64,000 bases of DNA from Symsagittifera roscoffensis (taxonomy: Eukaryota > Xenacoelomorpha > Acoela > Convolutidae): contig NC_087062.1 in NCBI RefSeq assembly GCF_963678635.1, positions 73,127,345 through 73,191,344 on the forward strand. The letters run 5' to 3'. Positions 28,835-40,079 of this stretch are shown here, piece after piece. Numbering within the stretch: the first letter of the stretch is position 1; the number at the start of each line of letters is the position of its first letter. The position numbers were made by a program, and so were the translations under genes. The notes beneath the pieces were generated by a model that made no database searches, was not told the DNA's origin, and was given only the letters and a program-made list of their open reading frames with translations.

Positions 28835-29604
28835 CCACACAGCCAAATTCACAATCAAAAAAAATTTTGTTCGGGTACTTCTGATACACCCAATGTAGAA
28901 TCCAAAGTTGATCACGAATTTCCGGGTCAAAATGGGTTTTTATGATCCTGATAAGCACGCCTAATATCCTAATATGATCCTAATTAAATGGATATTTTCC
29001 GTTTCCCAAATTGCCACAGAAGGTTTACTCAAGTCTCTTACAAGGAAGGTCGCTAGAAGGTTTAAGACACTCCGGAGGGTTACCTTGGAGGGTACCTCAA
29101 TCACCCAAGTTACTTAGGAGGGTATCTTAATCACCCAAGTTACTTCGGAGGGTCCCCCTAAATTTACTAAGGAGGGTCAATAAGATGCTTAATACGCTCC
29201 GGAGGGTTACTTCGGAGGGTACCTCCAAAATTTTCAAATTTTTTGATCTCGCTTGGAAGGTTCTCCTACTAGCTTCAAAAAGCGTCAAAACAAGCTAAGG
29301 GCTCTAGGGGGAGCTGTTTCAACTTCTTAGGGTGATCTCGTGGAAATTTTCCACTAAGGAGGGTTGCTAAAGGGTTTAGCTGACTCCGGAGGGTCACTTC
29401 GGAGGGTTCCCCCAAAATCAAGAAAAAAGGGTTATATCACCGCAGTAAAGCCTCTGAAAGCGGTCTACCTGACTTAAAACTAGGTTGGCTGACACGGTCA
29501 ACCTTCCCAGTTGAATAAGAAGATGTTTTGATAAAATTTTCTGCCGCTCGGAGGGTTGCCCGTGATTTGGACCCTCCGAACCAACAAATTCTAAAAAATT
29601 TTTC

Positions 29605-30066
29605 TTATCCGAAATAATCAACCCAAAAACGGTTGCGATTCGGAAAAGTGGTCAAAAACGTCGATTTGGACATTCCCTTGAATAAGACTTCCTCTCGCGG
29701 CTCGACCTCGGAACGCTCCGAGGTCTCCTCTGTCCTCTCGACTTCCTCTCGTTCGAGGACCTCGTCTGGCTCAAAGTCGGGTCGAATGAGCGTTCGCTCC
29801 CCTTCGTCAAAGGGATCCACCAGCGTTTCGCTCGAAGGCTCGGCCTCGGCGCTCCGTCCTTGATTGCCATCAAGGTTTTTCTCGCTCCTTAGTTTCATTT
29901 CGATCACTGAAAGATCAGGTTGACCTTTAGTCGATTTGTCTTCAGCAAACGCGTCGGAAGCGCCACTAAACGAGGTTTGACTTAGCCTAGTTTTAAATTT
30001 CCGCGTGCTTCCTTTGCTTAGCCTGGGAATTTTAGTAGTCGATCCTAGTGAGTCCCTGCGCTGCAT
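29605..30066 (-). pseudogene. Truncated upstream copy of the Gag-like ORF (153 codons)
   Basis: This is the duplicated 5' end of the 487-aa ORF, with the same ATG context (30066) and first ~143 codons, then about ten unrelated codons read from leader sequence before a stop. RNA from the 5' LTR meets this ATG before the full-length one, so it could act as a competing upstream ORF. It is a by-product of the tandem duplication. Confidence 0.9.
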
Positions 30067-30538
30067 AGTTTTTACAAAATGAAAATTATTCGTAATTTGA
30101 TGGCAATGCAAACGTACCACAAACAAGATTTAGTTAAATCACTTAACGCTGCCTAGTCAATTCCGTCAGTATCAAAATGTCTCTTAGATCTCTCACGACT
30201 AAACTAGTGACTCAGCTAAAGTTACACACAGGGTCTACCCAGTATTGATATAATGCTAACTCAACCCGGTTGTATAATATAACAGTAACTTTAAGTTTCC
30301 ACAAGATATAATCGATACACAAAACACAATCGATAATCAGATAAGAATATCCTACAGGTGACAGCGACCTTTTGTCAGTATCAATTTATTGCCAGCCACA
30401 CATTTTATCAAGTCACTGCTTTGTCAAAATGAAACAATCTTTGATAAAAAGCAGTGATGATTCAGAAACAGATCAATAAAACTTAGTCTTAAAGAAAAAG
30501 ACTTCCCCCAATCCGAACGATCCGAAAGAACAAAGCCC

Positions 30539-30832
30539 AGGACACAGTCTTCTCAAGTGGGTGTGTATTTGCCTAATGCACCCACCGAGGTCTTCTTTTA
30601 GGTGCCCTGCGATTGCCCGAGCTGTCCTATTAAGTGGCTCAAGGCAACCTCTGATCGAAAATTTCTAAAGTCTATGAAAAAGCTCTCCCACACCGGGACT
30701 GCTCCAAGTGCACGAGAGTAGGGAACAACTTTTCTTCTCAAGTGAGTGTGTATTTGCCTAATACACTCACCGAGGTAATCCTTTATTTGTTCCCGGATTG
30801 CCCGAACTTTCCTATTAAGTAGCTCAAGGCAA
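30539..30832 (-). ncRNA. Structured leader RNA elements, duplicated pair
   Basis: The two structures at 28541-28649 and 28723-28834 are repeated exactly 1998 bp further upstream (about 30539-30647 and 30721-30832) as part of the tandem duplication, so the leader carries four copies. These two are not independent evidence for conservation. Confidence 0.75.
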
Positions 30833-33171
30833 CCACACAGCCAAATTCACAATCAAAAAAAATTTTGTTCGGGTACTTCTGATACACCCAATGTAGAATC
30901 CAAAGTTGATCACGAATTTCCGGGTCAAAATGGGTTTTTATGATCCTGATAAGCACGCCTAATATCCTAATATGATCCTAATTAAATGGATATTTTCCGT
31001 TTCCCAAATTGCCACAGAAGGTTTACTCAAGTCTCTTACAATGAAGGTCGCTAGAAGGTTTAAGACACTCCGGAGGGTTACCTTGGAGGGTACCTCAATC
31101 ACCCAAGTTACTTAGGAGGGTATCTTAATCACCCAAGTTACTTCGGAGGGTCCCCCTAAATTTACTAAGGAGGGTCAATAAGATGCTTAATACGCTCCGG
31201 AGGGTTACTTCGGAGGGTACCTCCAAAATTTTCAAATTTTTTGATCTCGCTTGGAAGGTTCTCCTACTAGCTTCAAAAAGCGTCAAAACAAGCTAAGGGC
31301 TCTAGGGGGAGCTGTTTCAACTTCTTAGGGTGATCTCGTGGAAATTTTCCACTAAGGAGGGTTGCTAAAGGGTTTAGCTGACTCCGGAGGGTCACTTCGG
31401 AGGGTTCCCCCAAAATCAAGAAAAAAGGGTTATATCACCGCAGTAAAGCCTCTGAAAGCGGTCTACCTGACTTAAAACTAGGTTGGCTGACACGGTCAAC
31501 CTTCCCAGTTGAATAAGAAGATGTTTTGATAAAATTTTCTGCCGCTCGGAGGGTTGCCCGTGATTTGGACCCTCCGAACCAACAAATTCTAAAAAATTTT
31601 TCTTATCCGAAATAATCAACCCAAAAACGGTTGCGATTCGGAAAAGTGGTCAAAAACGTCGACTTATGGTACCAAAATTATCCCGATCGGATAACTAGTC
31701 TTTGAGAAATCGCCAAAAACGCATTCGTCAAAATGGCCTTTTTTCACCACCTATATAGGTTCTGAAAGACTTTTTCCGCAATTCCGGTCGAAAGTGCCTA
31801 ACAATACTTGAAATGAGCGTAGCAGCCCTATACGGCACTGGAATAATGCAAAAAACCGGACCAAAATTGGTTTATAAACAAAAATTTGGCCAAAAACTAT
31901 CAAATTTGGACCCTCCGATTCCTTCCTTTTCCAAACCTTAAGTCGTTAGCTCTATCCACGGAGCTACTCGGAGGGTTACCCAAAAATTTCTCTAGTGACC
32001 TAGCACGTTATGCTAGCACGCTCCTAACGCAAAAAATTTTATTGCTCTAACTCTAAAAACTCAAAAACTCGATCCCCAAAACAGATTGACAAAATACAGA
32101 AAATTATCAAAATTTTGATCGAAAAATTTTCGTTTTTCTAACTTCTACTGAGTCTTTGCTCACGCGGTTTCTTCAGTGAAGGGGATCGAACTACGTAGCT
32201 ACTCTCTATATAAAAGCTCTTTACCTATCGGAAAAGCTCGGATATCCGAAAATTTGGGGGTCTATAGTTTGGTCGAAAATTGGTAATTCTCGACAAAAAA
32301 TGGGTGTTTCTTGGGTGTAAATAGGAGATAAGTAATATATAATAAGGATAATAATCTATTAATAGTCGTTAATGAATAGTATTATACCCTCCTTTGCACT
32401 AAATTATCCGAATTAAGACCCTTAACTCGGAAATTTGTAATCGATGGAGGGTACAATCGGACCGCGCCAATCGTGCCCCCCACCACTTAAGTTTTAATGA
32501 AATAGTACCCGAACGATACTAAAATTGCTTCAACGATACCCAACAGTCGTTGCGGATGTTGTCCCTGATGTCCCTGTTGAGTGTGGAACACGTTGATCAG
32601 CCTGCCACTCTACCCTCCGGTCACCGGCAAAATCACCATTAACGTGCTTAAACACTCAAATTACACTCGAGGGAGGGTACCCAACCCTTCACCAAAACAC
32701 ACAATATTTCTATCAGAAACGATATAAATAAATCTGAAACAACAACAAATAGGAAGGTCAGATCACATCTCGTCCGGAAATAACATATAAACTGTCACTT
32801 TATGTTTTTTACTGTTTTTGGTCTTTTTTGGATTTTTTACTGTTTTTTGTACTTTTTTGTTTTTAAATAAATTTATTTTTGACTTTTTCTTGGTTATACA
32901 CTATTTTTGTTTGGTTTTACGCTTTCTCTTTAATTGTTTTTGGTCCCGGGACCTCGGGACAAGCGGGTTCATGACTTCCCACCTAACCCTCCGGCCCCCG
33001 GAATTTTCGGTGTTAACTGAGTTAAAAAGCTAAATTGTACTAGACGGAGGGTACGCACCTTCCCCCTAGTACAAAAACGGTCATTAAGACCTCTAACTCG
33101 GGCATACGCCCGGAGCGGAGGGTTCGTCGCTGAAACGCTTGCTGATCATGATGGTTTCATGCCTTTAACAG

Positions 33172-33189
33172 GCCCACCCAGGAGCGCCA
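33172..33189 (-). promoter_or_regulatory. Candidate primer-binding site
   Basis: On the element strand, 12 nt after the 5' LTR end, is TGGCGCTCCTGGGTGGGC. It begins with TGG, as expected for pairing with a tRNA 3' CCA, and its complement has a plausible tRNA 3'-end layout. I cannot name the tRNA. The 12-nt offset is larger than usual (0-8 nt), so this is tentative. Confidence 0.45.
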
Positions 33190-33201
33190 TAAAAACGTCT
33201 A

Positions 33202-34079
33202 TGTAACATTCGCCCAAATATCACACAGCGACGGAGCGTAGAAAAAGTACCTATTAACGACTGGCAGGCGTCAGTTACCTTAATTCTACTCGTTTTTCAC
33301 CGTCTCGACCTTGCCAGTTGATTTTCTGGTCTGTCTAGGGCAAAGTAAAAAGTTACCATTTTTAGGCCATCAGTCAAACGACTTTTGATCAGCTTTCGTT
33401 TACATGCGAACACAACCACATAGCTGAGTCTCGGATCCTCAGACCACGTGATTGTCATTAAAAACACGGCTCGAACAACCTATTTTTATATGTTTTTGTG
33501 TGACAGTTTTATATTAAATCCATTGGAGATGGATTGACCCTTTCCTTTTTTATTTACTCATGCTCTGAAATATTGAAATAATATCGGTGTTAATTAAGAT
33601 CTAGGACATTACAGCAACTGTTGAAGTTAGTTTACCCAGTCCCTTCACATATAACAGTCTCTGGGGGACCAAGCCTCCGCTCCCGTGATTTTCTTGAGAT
33701 AACACTCTTATCTCCTATATTTCGTGTCCCGGGAGGGTTCCGTGGTATTTCTCTTCCCCCCACTGAAGCCTCCGTCTCCACAAATATCTGTCGCTAAGGT
33801 CCTTATCGTGTGTTATTGCCACGATAAGAGGCTCCGTAATTTTCTCGCACGACTGTTCTTTACAATCTCTATCGTGGTTCTGATTTTCGTCTTTTCTATT
33901 CAAAATGGCCGTCTTTTTTCTATTTCTCAGAAATGTTCTTCTTCCAATCGAAATTTTAAAAATAAAATTTCTAGAACATTCCGACCCTCCGTCATAACAC
34001 TTTTTTGTTCACAAGGCCTTTAGTCACTCTTTTTTCTGTCGCGGGAAGGTTGTGCTGTGTCATCTGGCAGAATGGCACA
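33202..34079 (-). repeat. 5' LTR (878 bp)
   Basis: Aligns end to end with 7676-8553. Noticed differences include TACCT for TACTT, AAATCC for AAACCC, ATTTAC for ATCTAC, CTATAT for TTATTT, GGGTTC for GGGATC and TCATAAC for TCGCAAC. The right flank begins ATTCGCAAGACTC, which is minisatellite sequence. Transcription should start in this LTR and run leftward. Confidence 0.96.
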
Positions 34080-37000
34080 ATTCGCAAGACTCAAACATCC
34101 TAGCTTTTGGCAGTTATTTGAACTTACCAAGACTCCAAACCCCCTAGTAATGGGCCGTTGCTTGAACTTCCCAAGATTCAATCCCTCTAGTGTTGGGCAG
34201 TTTTTGAACTTCCCAAAACTCCAAACCCCTCGTGTTCGGCAGTTGTTTGAACCTCCCAGGACCTCTGGTGATGGTCAGTTGTTTGAACTACTCAGAACTT
34301 CTAGTGTTTGGCTGTTTTTAGAACTTCACAAGACTCAACCCCTCTAGTGTTGGGCAGTTATTTGAAATTCCCAAGACTCTAAGCCCCTAGTAAAGGGCAG
34401 TTGGCAGTTATTTCAACTTCCCAAGACTCCAAAACTCTTAGTAATGAGCAGTTGCTTGAACTTCCCGAGACCCAATCCCCCCAGTCTTGGGAAGTTTTTT
34501 GAACTTCCTAAGACTCCAAGTCCCTAGTTTTCGGCAGTTGTTTGAACTTCCCAGGACTTCTAGTGTTGAGTAGTTGTTTGAACTTCCCTGGACTCTAGTT
34601 TTGGGCAGTTGAGTGAACTTCGCAGGACTTCTATTGTTGAGCAGTTGTTTGAACTTCCCAGGACCTCTAGTGTTTGGCAGTTGATTGAGCATTCCAGACC
34701 TCTAGTTTTAGGCAGTTGTTTGAACCTCCCATGACCTCTAGCGATAGTCAGTTGTTTGAACTACTCAGAACTTCCTGCTGTTTGATCTTTGCAGGACCTC
34801 TAGGGTTGGGCAGTTGGTTGAACTTCCCTGGATTCTGGTATTGGGCAGTTGAACGAACTTCCTAGGACTTCTAGTGTTGGGCAGGTGTTTGATCTTCGCA
34901 AGACTCAAACACCCCAGCATTTGGCAGTTATTTCAACTTCCCAAGACTCCAAAACCCTTAGTAATGAGCAGTTGCTTGAACTTCCCGAGACTCAATCCTC
35001 CTAGTGTTGGGCAGTTTTTTGAACTTCCCTAGACTCCTAGTCCCTAGTTTTCGGCAGTTGTTTGAACTTCCCAGGACCTCTGGTGATGGGCAGTTGATTG
35101 AACTTCCCGGGACCTCTAGTGTTGGACAGTTGTCTGAACTTCTCAGTACTTCTAGTGTTTGGCTGTTTTTAGAACTTCACAAGACTCAACCCTCCTAGTG
35201 TTGGGCAGTTTATTGAAATTCCCAAGACTCCAAGCCCCCTAGTAATGGGAAGTTGCTTAAACTTCCCAAGACTCAATCCCCCTAGTGTTGAGCAGTTTTT
35301 TCAACTCCCCAAGACTCCGAGCCCCTAGTGTTCGGCAGTTGTTCGAACCTCCCAAGACCTCTAGTGACTTCCTGTTGTTTGAACTTTGAAGGAACTCTAG
35401 TGTTGGGCAGTTGTTTGAACTTCCCTGGATTCTAGTATTGGGCAGTTGACTGAATTTCACAGGACTTCTAGTGTTGGGCAGTTGTTTGAACTTCTCAAGA
35501 CTCAAACACCCCAGCTTTTGGCAGTTAATTGAACTTTTCAAGACTTCAAAACCCTTAGAAATGGGCAGTCGCTCGAACTTCCCGAGACTCAATCCCCCTA
35601 GTGTTGGTTAGTTTTTTGAACTTCCCAAGACTCCAAGCCCCTAGTTTTTGGCAGTTGATTGAACTTCCCAGGACTTCTAGTGTTGGGTGGTTGTTTGAAC
35701 TTCCCAGGACCTCTGGTGATGGGCATTTGATTGAACATCCCACGACCTCCATTTTTGGACACTTGTCTGAACTTCTCAGTACTTCTAGTGTATGGTTGTT
35801 GTTAGAACTTCGCAAGACCCAAACATCCTAGCTTTTGGCAGTTATTTGAACTTCCCAAGACTCCAAACCCCTTAGTAATGGGCAGTTGCTTGAACTTCCC
35901 AAGACTCAATCCCTCTAGTATTGGGCAGTTTTTTGAACTTCCCAAAACTCCAAACCCCTAGTGTTCGGCAGTTGTTTGAACCTCTTAGGACCTCTAGTGA
36001 TTGTCAGTTGTTTGAACTACTCAGAACTTCTAGTGTTTGGCTGATTTTAGAACTTCACAAGACTCAACCCCCCTGGTGTTGGGCAGTTATTTGAAATTCC
36101 CAATACTCCACGCCCCCTAGTAATGGGCAGTTGCTTAAATTTTCCAAGACTCAATCCCCCTAGTGTTGAGCAGTTTTGTTTTTTCAATTTCCCAAGACTC
36201 CGAGCCCCTTGTGTTCGGCAGTTGTTCGAACCTCCCATGATCTCTAGTGATGATCAGTTGTTTGAACTACTCAGCTTTTCCTGTTGTTTGAACTTTGCAG
36301 GACCTCTAGTGTTGGGCAGTTGTTTGAATTTCCCTGGATTCTAGTATTGGGCAGTTGACAGAACTTCACAGGACTTCTATTTTTCGGCAGTTGTTTGAAC
36401 TTCCCAGGACTTCTAGTGTTGGGTAGTTGTTTGAACTTCCCAGGACCTCTGGTGATGGGCAGTTGATTCAACATCACGGGACATTTAGTGTTGGACAGTT
36501 GTCTGAACTTCTCAGTTTTTCTAGTTTTTGGCTGTTGTTAGAACTTCACAAGACTCAACTCCCTAGTGTTGGGCAGTTTGTTGAAATTCCCAAGACTCCA
36601 AGCATCCTAGTAATGGGCAGTTGCTTAAACTTCCCATGACTCAATCCCCCTAATGTTGGGCAGTTTTTTGAACTTCCCAAGACTCCAAGCCCCTAGTTTT
36701 CGGCAGTTGTTTGAACTTCCCAGGACTTCTAGCGATGGTCAGTTGTTTGAACTACTCAGAACTTCCTGTTGTTTGAACTTTGCAGGACCTCTAGTGTTGG
36801 GCAGTTGTTTGAACTTCCCTGGATTCTAGTATTGGGCAGTTGACTGAACTTCCTAGGACTTCTACTGTTGGGCAGTTGTTTGAACTTCGCAAGACTCAAA
36901 CACCCCAGATTTTAGCAGTTAATTGAACTTCCCAAGACTCCAAAACCCTTAGAAATGGGCAGTCGCTTGCAATTCCATAGACTCAATCCCCCTAGTGTTG

Positions 37001-38370
37001 GCCAGTTTTTTGAACTTCCCAAGACTCCAAGCCCCTAGTTTTCGGCAGTTGTTTGAACTTCCCAGGACTTCTGGTGTTGGGTAGTTGTTTGAACTTCCCA
37101 GGACCTCTGGTGATGAGCATTTGATTGAACATCCCACGACCTCTATTTTGGACAGTTGTCTGAACTTCTCAGTACTTCTGGTGTGTGGCTATTGTTAGAA
37201 ATTCGCAAGACTCAAACATCCTAGCTCTTGGCAGTTATTTGAACTTACCAAGACTCCAAACCCCCTAGTAATGGGCAGTTGCTTGAACTTCCCAAGATTC
37301 AATCCCTCTAGTGTTGGGCAGTTTTTGAACTTCCCAAAACTCCAAACCCCTCGTGTTCGGCAGTTGTTTGAACCTCCCAGGACCTCTGGTGATGGTCAGT
37401 TGTTTGAACTATTCAGAACTTCTAGTGTTTGGCTGTTTTTAGAACTTCACAAGACTCAACCCCCCTAGTGTTGGGCAGTTATTTGAAATTCCCAAGACTC
37501 TAAGCCCCCTAGTAATGGGCAGTTGCTTAAACTTCCCAAGACTCAATACCCCTAAAGTTGAGCAGTTTTTTCAACTTCCCAAGACGCCGAGCCCCTAGTG
37601 TTCGGCAGTTGTTGAAACCTCCCATGACCTCTAGTGATGGTCAGTTGTTTGAGCTACTCAGAACTTACTGTTGTTTGAACTTTGCAGGACTTCTAGTGTT
37701 GGGCAGTTGTTTGAACTTCGCAAGACTCAAACACCCCAGCTTTTGGCGGTTAATTGAACTTCCCAAGACTCCAAAACCCTTAGAAATGGGCAGTCGCTTG
37801 AACTTCCCGAGACTCAATCCCCCTAGTGTTGTGCAGTTTTTTGAATTTCCCAAGACTCCAAGCCCCTAGTTTTCGGCAGTTATTTGAACTTCACAGGACC
37901 TCTAGTGTTGGGTAGTTTTTTGAACTTCCCAGAACCTCTGGTGATGGGCATTTGATTGAACATCCCACGACCTCTATTTTTGGACAGTTGTCTGAACTTC
38001 TCAGTACTTCTAGTGTATGGCTGTTGTTAGAAATTCGCAAGACTCAAACATCCTAGCTTTCGGCAGTTATTTGAACTTCCCAAGACTCCAAACCCCTTAG
38101 GAATGGGCAGTTGCTTGAACTTCCCAAGACTCAATCCCTCTAGTGTTGGGCAGTTTTTTGAACTTCCCAAAACTCCAAACCCCTAGTGTTCGGCAGTTGT
38201 TTGAACCTCCCAGGACCTCAAGTGATGGTCAGTTGTTTGAACTACTCAGAAGTTCTAGTTTGTTCGAAGTTTGCAGGACCTCTAGTGTTGGGCAGTTGTT
38301 TGAACTTCCCTGGACTCTTGTGTTGGGAAGTTGACAGAACTTCACTGGACCTCTAGTGTTGGGGAGTTGT
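34080..38370. repeat. Minisatellite array, right part
   Basis: Continuation of the ~37-bp array. Long stretches match the left part in the same order (for example 34.44 kb with 4.97 kb, 35.00 with 5.54, 36.12 with 6.68, 36.43 with 6.99). The ~29.44-kb offset minus the 26.4-kb element gives a ~3.03-kb higher-order period before insertion. Within the right part, 34081 onward recurs near 37205. The array ends at about 38370, where relic LTR sequence starts. Confidence 0.93.
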
Positions 38371-38383
38371 TTGAATACTCAAA

Positions 38384-39249
38384 TTAACTTAAATACATGC
38401 ACAAATAGTGAGCTCATGGCTGGGTCTCAGTATCCCCAGACCACGAGGTCACTCTTAAAATCAGGGCTACTACTATTTATTGAATTATTATTGTTTTTGT
38501 TCAGTAGATAAAAATTATCATATCCATCGGAGATGGGTCGAAATTTCCCTCAACTCCTAGCTTCTCATTGACTGAAAATGAATCTGATGTTATTTTAATT
38601 CAGTTCAAGACATTCGGGAAAGTTAGAAGAGCTCAATGTTGGGCGTCAATATCACCAGACCACGAGGTTACTCCTAAAAAAGGGCAGCTCATACTTTACT
38701 GTTTCATTATTATTGTTTTTTTGTCAGTGAAATCATCATATTCATAGGAGATGGTTCAAACTTTTTCCTCACCTCCTAGCTTCTCATTATCTGAAACTGA
38801 ATGTGATGTTAATTTTTTTCAATTCAAAACATTCTGGGAAGCTAAAAATTGTTGAAAACAATGTTTACAGTCCTTCTTCGATACCCATCCGGATTCATCG
38901 TCTTCACCAAATAAGCTCTTTTTTCAGTTCCAGGAAGGGTTTTACACCTGGTTCGCAGCCTTCCTGTTTGATGAAATCAGCACAATAACGATTATGACAG
39001 AACAGTCGTTACTTTCTGGAATGCTCTTGGGTTTTTACGCTTGCTCATATTATTTTCTAAGGTTTTGACGCGTCTTCATTTTTGAACGAATTTTCGAAAA
39101 CTAACATGTCAGTCAAAACTGTAACCTCCCAATTTGTTCAATTTGTCAGAAAAGCATGTTAGTCATCATTATCAACATATCGTACTCCAAAACTGCTCTA
39201 ATTAAAGTTCGTTCATGACATGCATTTTCAGGTCATTCTTGTCAAATAT
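38384..39249 (-). pseudogene. Diverged LTR-like relic of a related element
   Basis: The phrase TGGGTCTCAGTATCCCCAG...CCACGAGGTCACTC matches the intact LTR's GAGTCTCGGATCCTCAG...CCACGTGATTGTC region in the same order and is followed by a GGAGATGG match. The relic ends ...ATATCACA, directly followed by TACTCCCCG, exactly as the intact LTR is followed by TACTCCCCGG. The first ~240 bp are present twice in tandem with divergence (~38395-38630 and ~38632-38870). It reads as a decayed 3' LTR on the minus strand. Confidence 0.65.
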
Positions 39250-40079
39250 CACATACTCCCCGAGCTGCCCGGTCAAAATCCTCATTGAACTTCAAGTAAT
39301 TCATCAAAATGCTACAGTGCCATCAAACAAAAATTACAGAAAGTACAAAACAGTCACTACGTGCTACAAATGGCATCAAATAACGTCGCTTTTAACATCC
39401 AAAACTTTCACTAACCCATCCAAAACATCCAAAATTTTCACTTTTAAAATTTCAATACTCTAAAGATATGACTCAAGATAAAGTATCTTTTCCGGAATTG
39501 TGCGTCATTGTCTTGACTAAAACTTTTTCTCCTAAAAAATATCGGAACGCAGGACAATTCGCAAATCTAGAACTAAATTTGTTCTATTATGCTTCTTCCC
39601 TTCAAAAAATTAGTTGTTATTTGTACCGATTAAGAAATTTTTTTTAAAAATCAGTAGTCAGAAGGAACAGTGAAATAATCACCCTTTTCAAGAGATTTTC
39701 CAAGTTTTTTATGTCCCAATAAAGTGAACAGTCCTCTTAATTGATAAAAAACAATCATGCAGGTTGGAATAGTTTAAACATGATCTCCACTCAAGCCCTA
39801 CTAACTAAATATAAGTGCCTCTAAAACTGCTTACCAAAACAGTGCGAAACTATAAATGCAGCAAAATTAAACTAAAATTTAACTACGGTTTTTTCTTAAA
39901 TCAAGTTTCAATTTCAAGCTTTTTAGCTTGGTTGCTAATTTGAGGTTTCTTGCACAAAACGTTTCAGAGTTTTAATTTCCTCCCCTTTGTTACTTCTTTA
40001 TTTATCTCTTTCTTTTAATTTTTGTCGTTTAGAAATTCTGTAAGTCCTAAATTCTTCTAATCGTTCTGCTTGCATTTTG
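39250..40079 (-). pseudogene. Relic 3' untranslated region
   Basis: Starts with the PPT-like TACTCCCCG and contains CACTACGTG...CAAATGGCATC, as in the giant element's 3' UTR. The rest is AT-rich, with no ORF I can support. The first tandem duplication starts inside it at 39713. Confidence 0.55.

Larger units (their letters stand above)
27664..31659. repeat. 1998-bp direct tandem duplication inside the element
   Basis: Copies at 27664-29661 and 29662-31659 are co-linear, with about 7 substitutions noticed (~0.35%). The junctions share the trinucleotide CGA (CTCCGATTTGG at 27661, CGTCGATTTGG at 29660, CGTCGACTTAT at 31659), i.e. microhomology. The block covers the leader and the first codons of the Gag-like ORF. 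The lower divergence than between LTRs (~0.9%) suggests it arose after insertion. Confidence 0.95.
28129..33201 (-). promoter_or_regulatory. ~5-kb 5' leader with GGAGGGT/ACCCTCC motif clusters
   Basis: Apart from the duplicated ORF start there is no supported gene between the 5' LTR and the Gag-like ORF. The plus strand carries 11 GGAGGGT motifs in ~490 bp (29073-29556), the same 11 in the duplicate, and more between 31.9 and 33.1 kb, in both orientations. One pair forms a perfect 9-bp hairpin (29548-29556/29571-29579). 32797-32900 is T-rich with ACTGTTTTT repeats; 32300-32400 is AT-rich. Packaging, translation control or RNA export are possible uses of such a leader; none is shown. Confidence 0.7.
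7676..34079 (-). mobile_element. Giant Ty3/gypsy-type LTR retrotransposon (26,404 bp)
   Basis: A complete LTR element lies on the minus strand: two 878-bp LTRs with TG...CA ends, a PBS candidate, a PPT candidate, and gag, protease, RT-RNase H and integrase frames in Ty3/gypsy order. A second, non-retroviral gene occupies the 3' third. Usual Ty3/gypsy elements are 5-10 kb, so this one is exceptionally long: the extra length is a ~5-kb leader and ~9 kb of additional coding sequence. It sits inside the minisatellite, with the sequence ATT on both sides. About 8 LTR differences, an internal tandem duplication and several stops and frame changes show that this copy is not pristine. The lineage within Ty3/gypsy is not determined. 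Confidence 0.93.

Noticed and set aside
32205-32225. TATATAAAAG as a promoter TATA box
   Set aside because: It is on the plus strand, opposite to the element, in an AT-rich leader; nothing downstream on that strand is a gene.
33172-33189. tRNA gene fragment
   Set aside because: Only an 18-nt match to a possible tRNA 3' end is present; no cloverleaf surrounds it, so it is treated as a primer-binding site candidate only.
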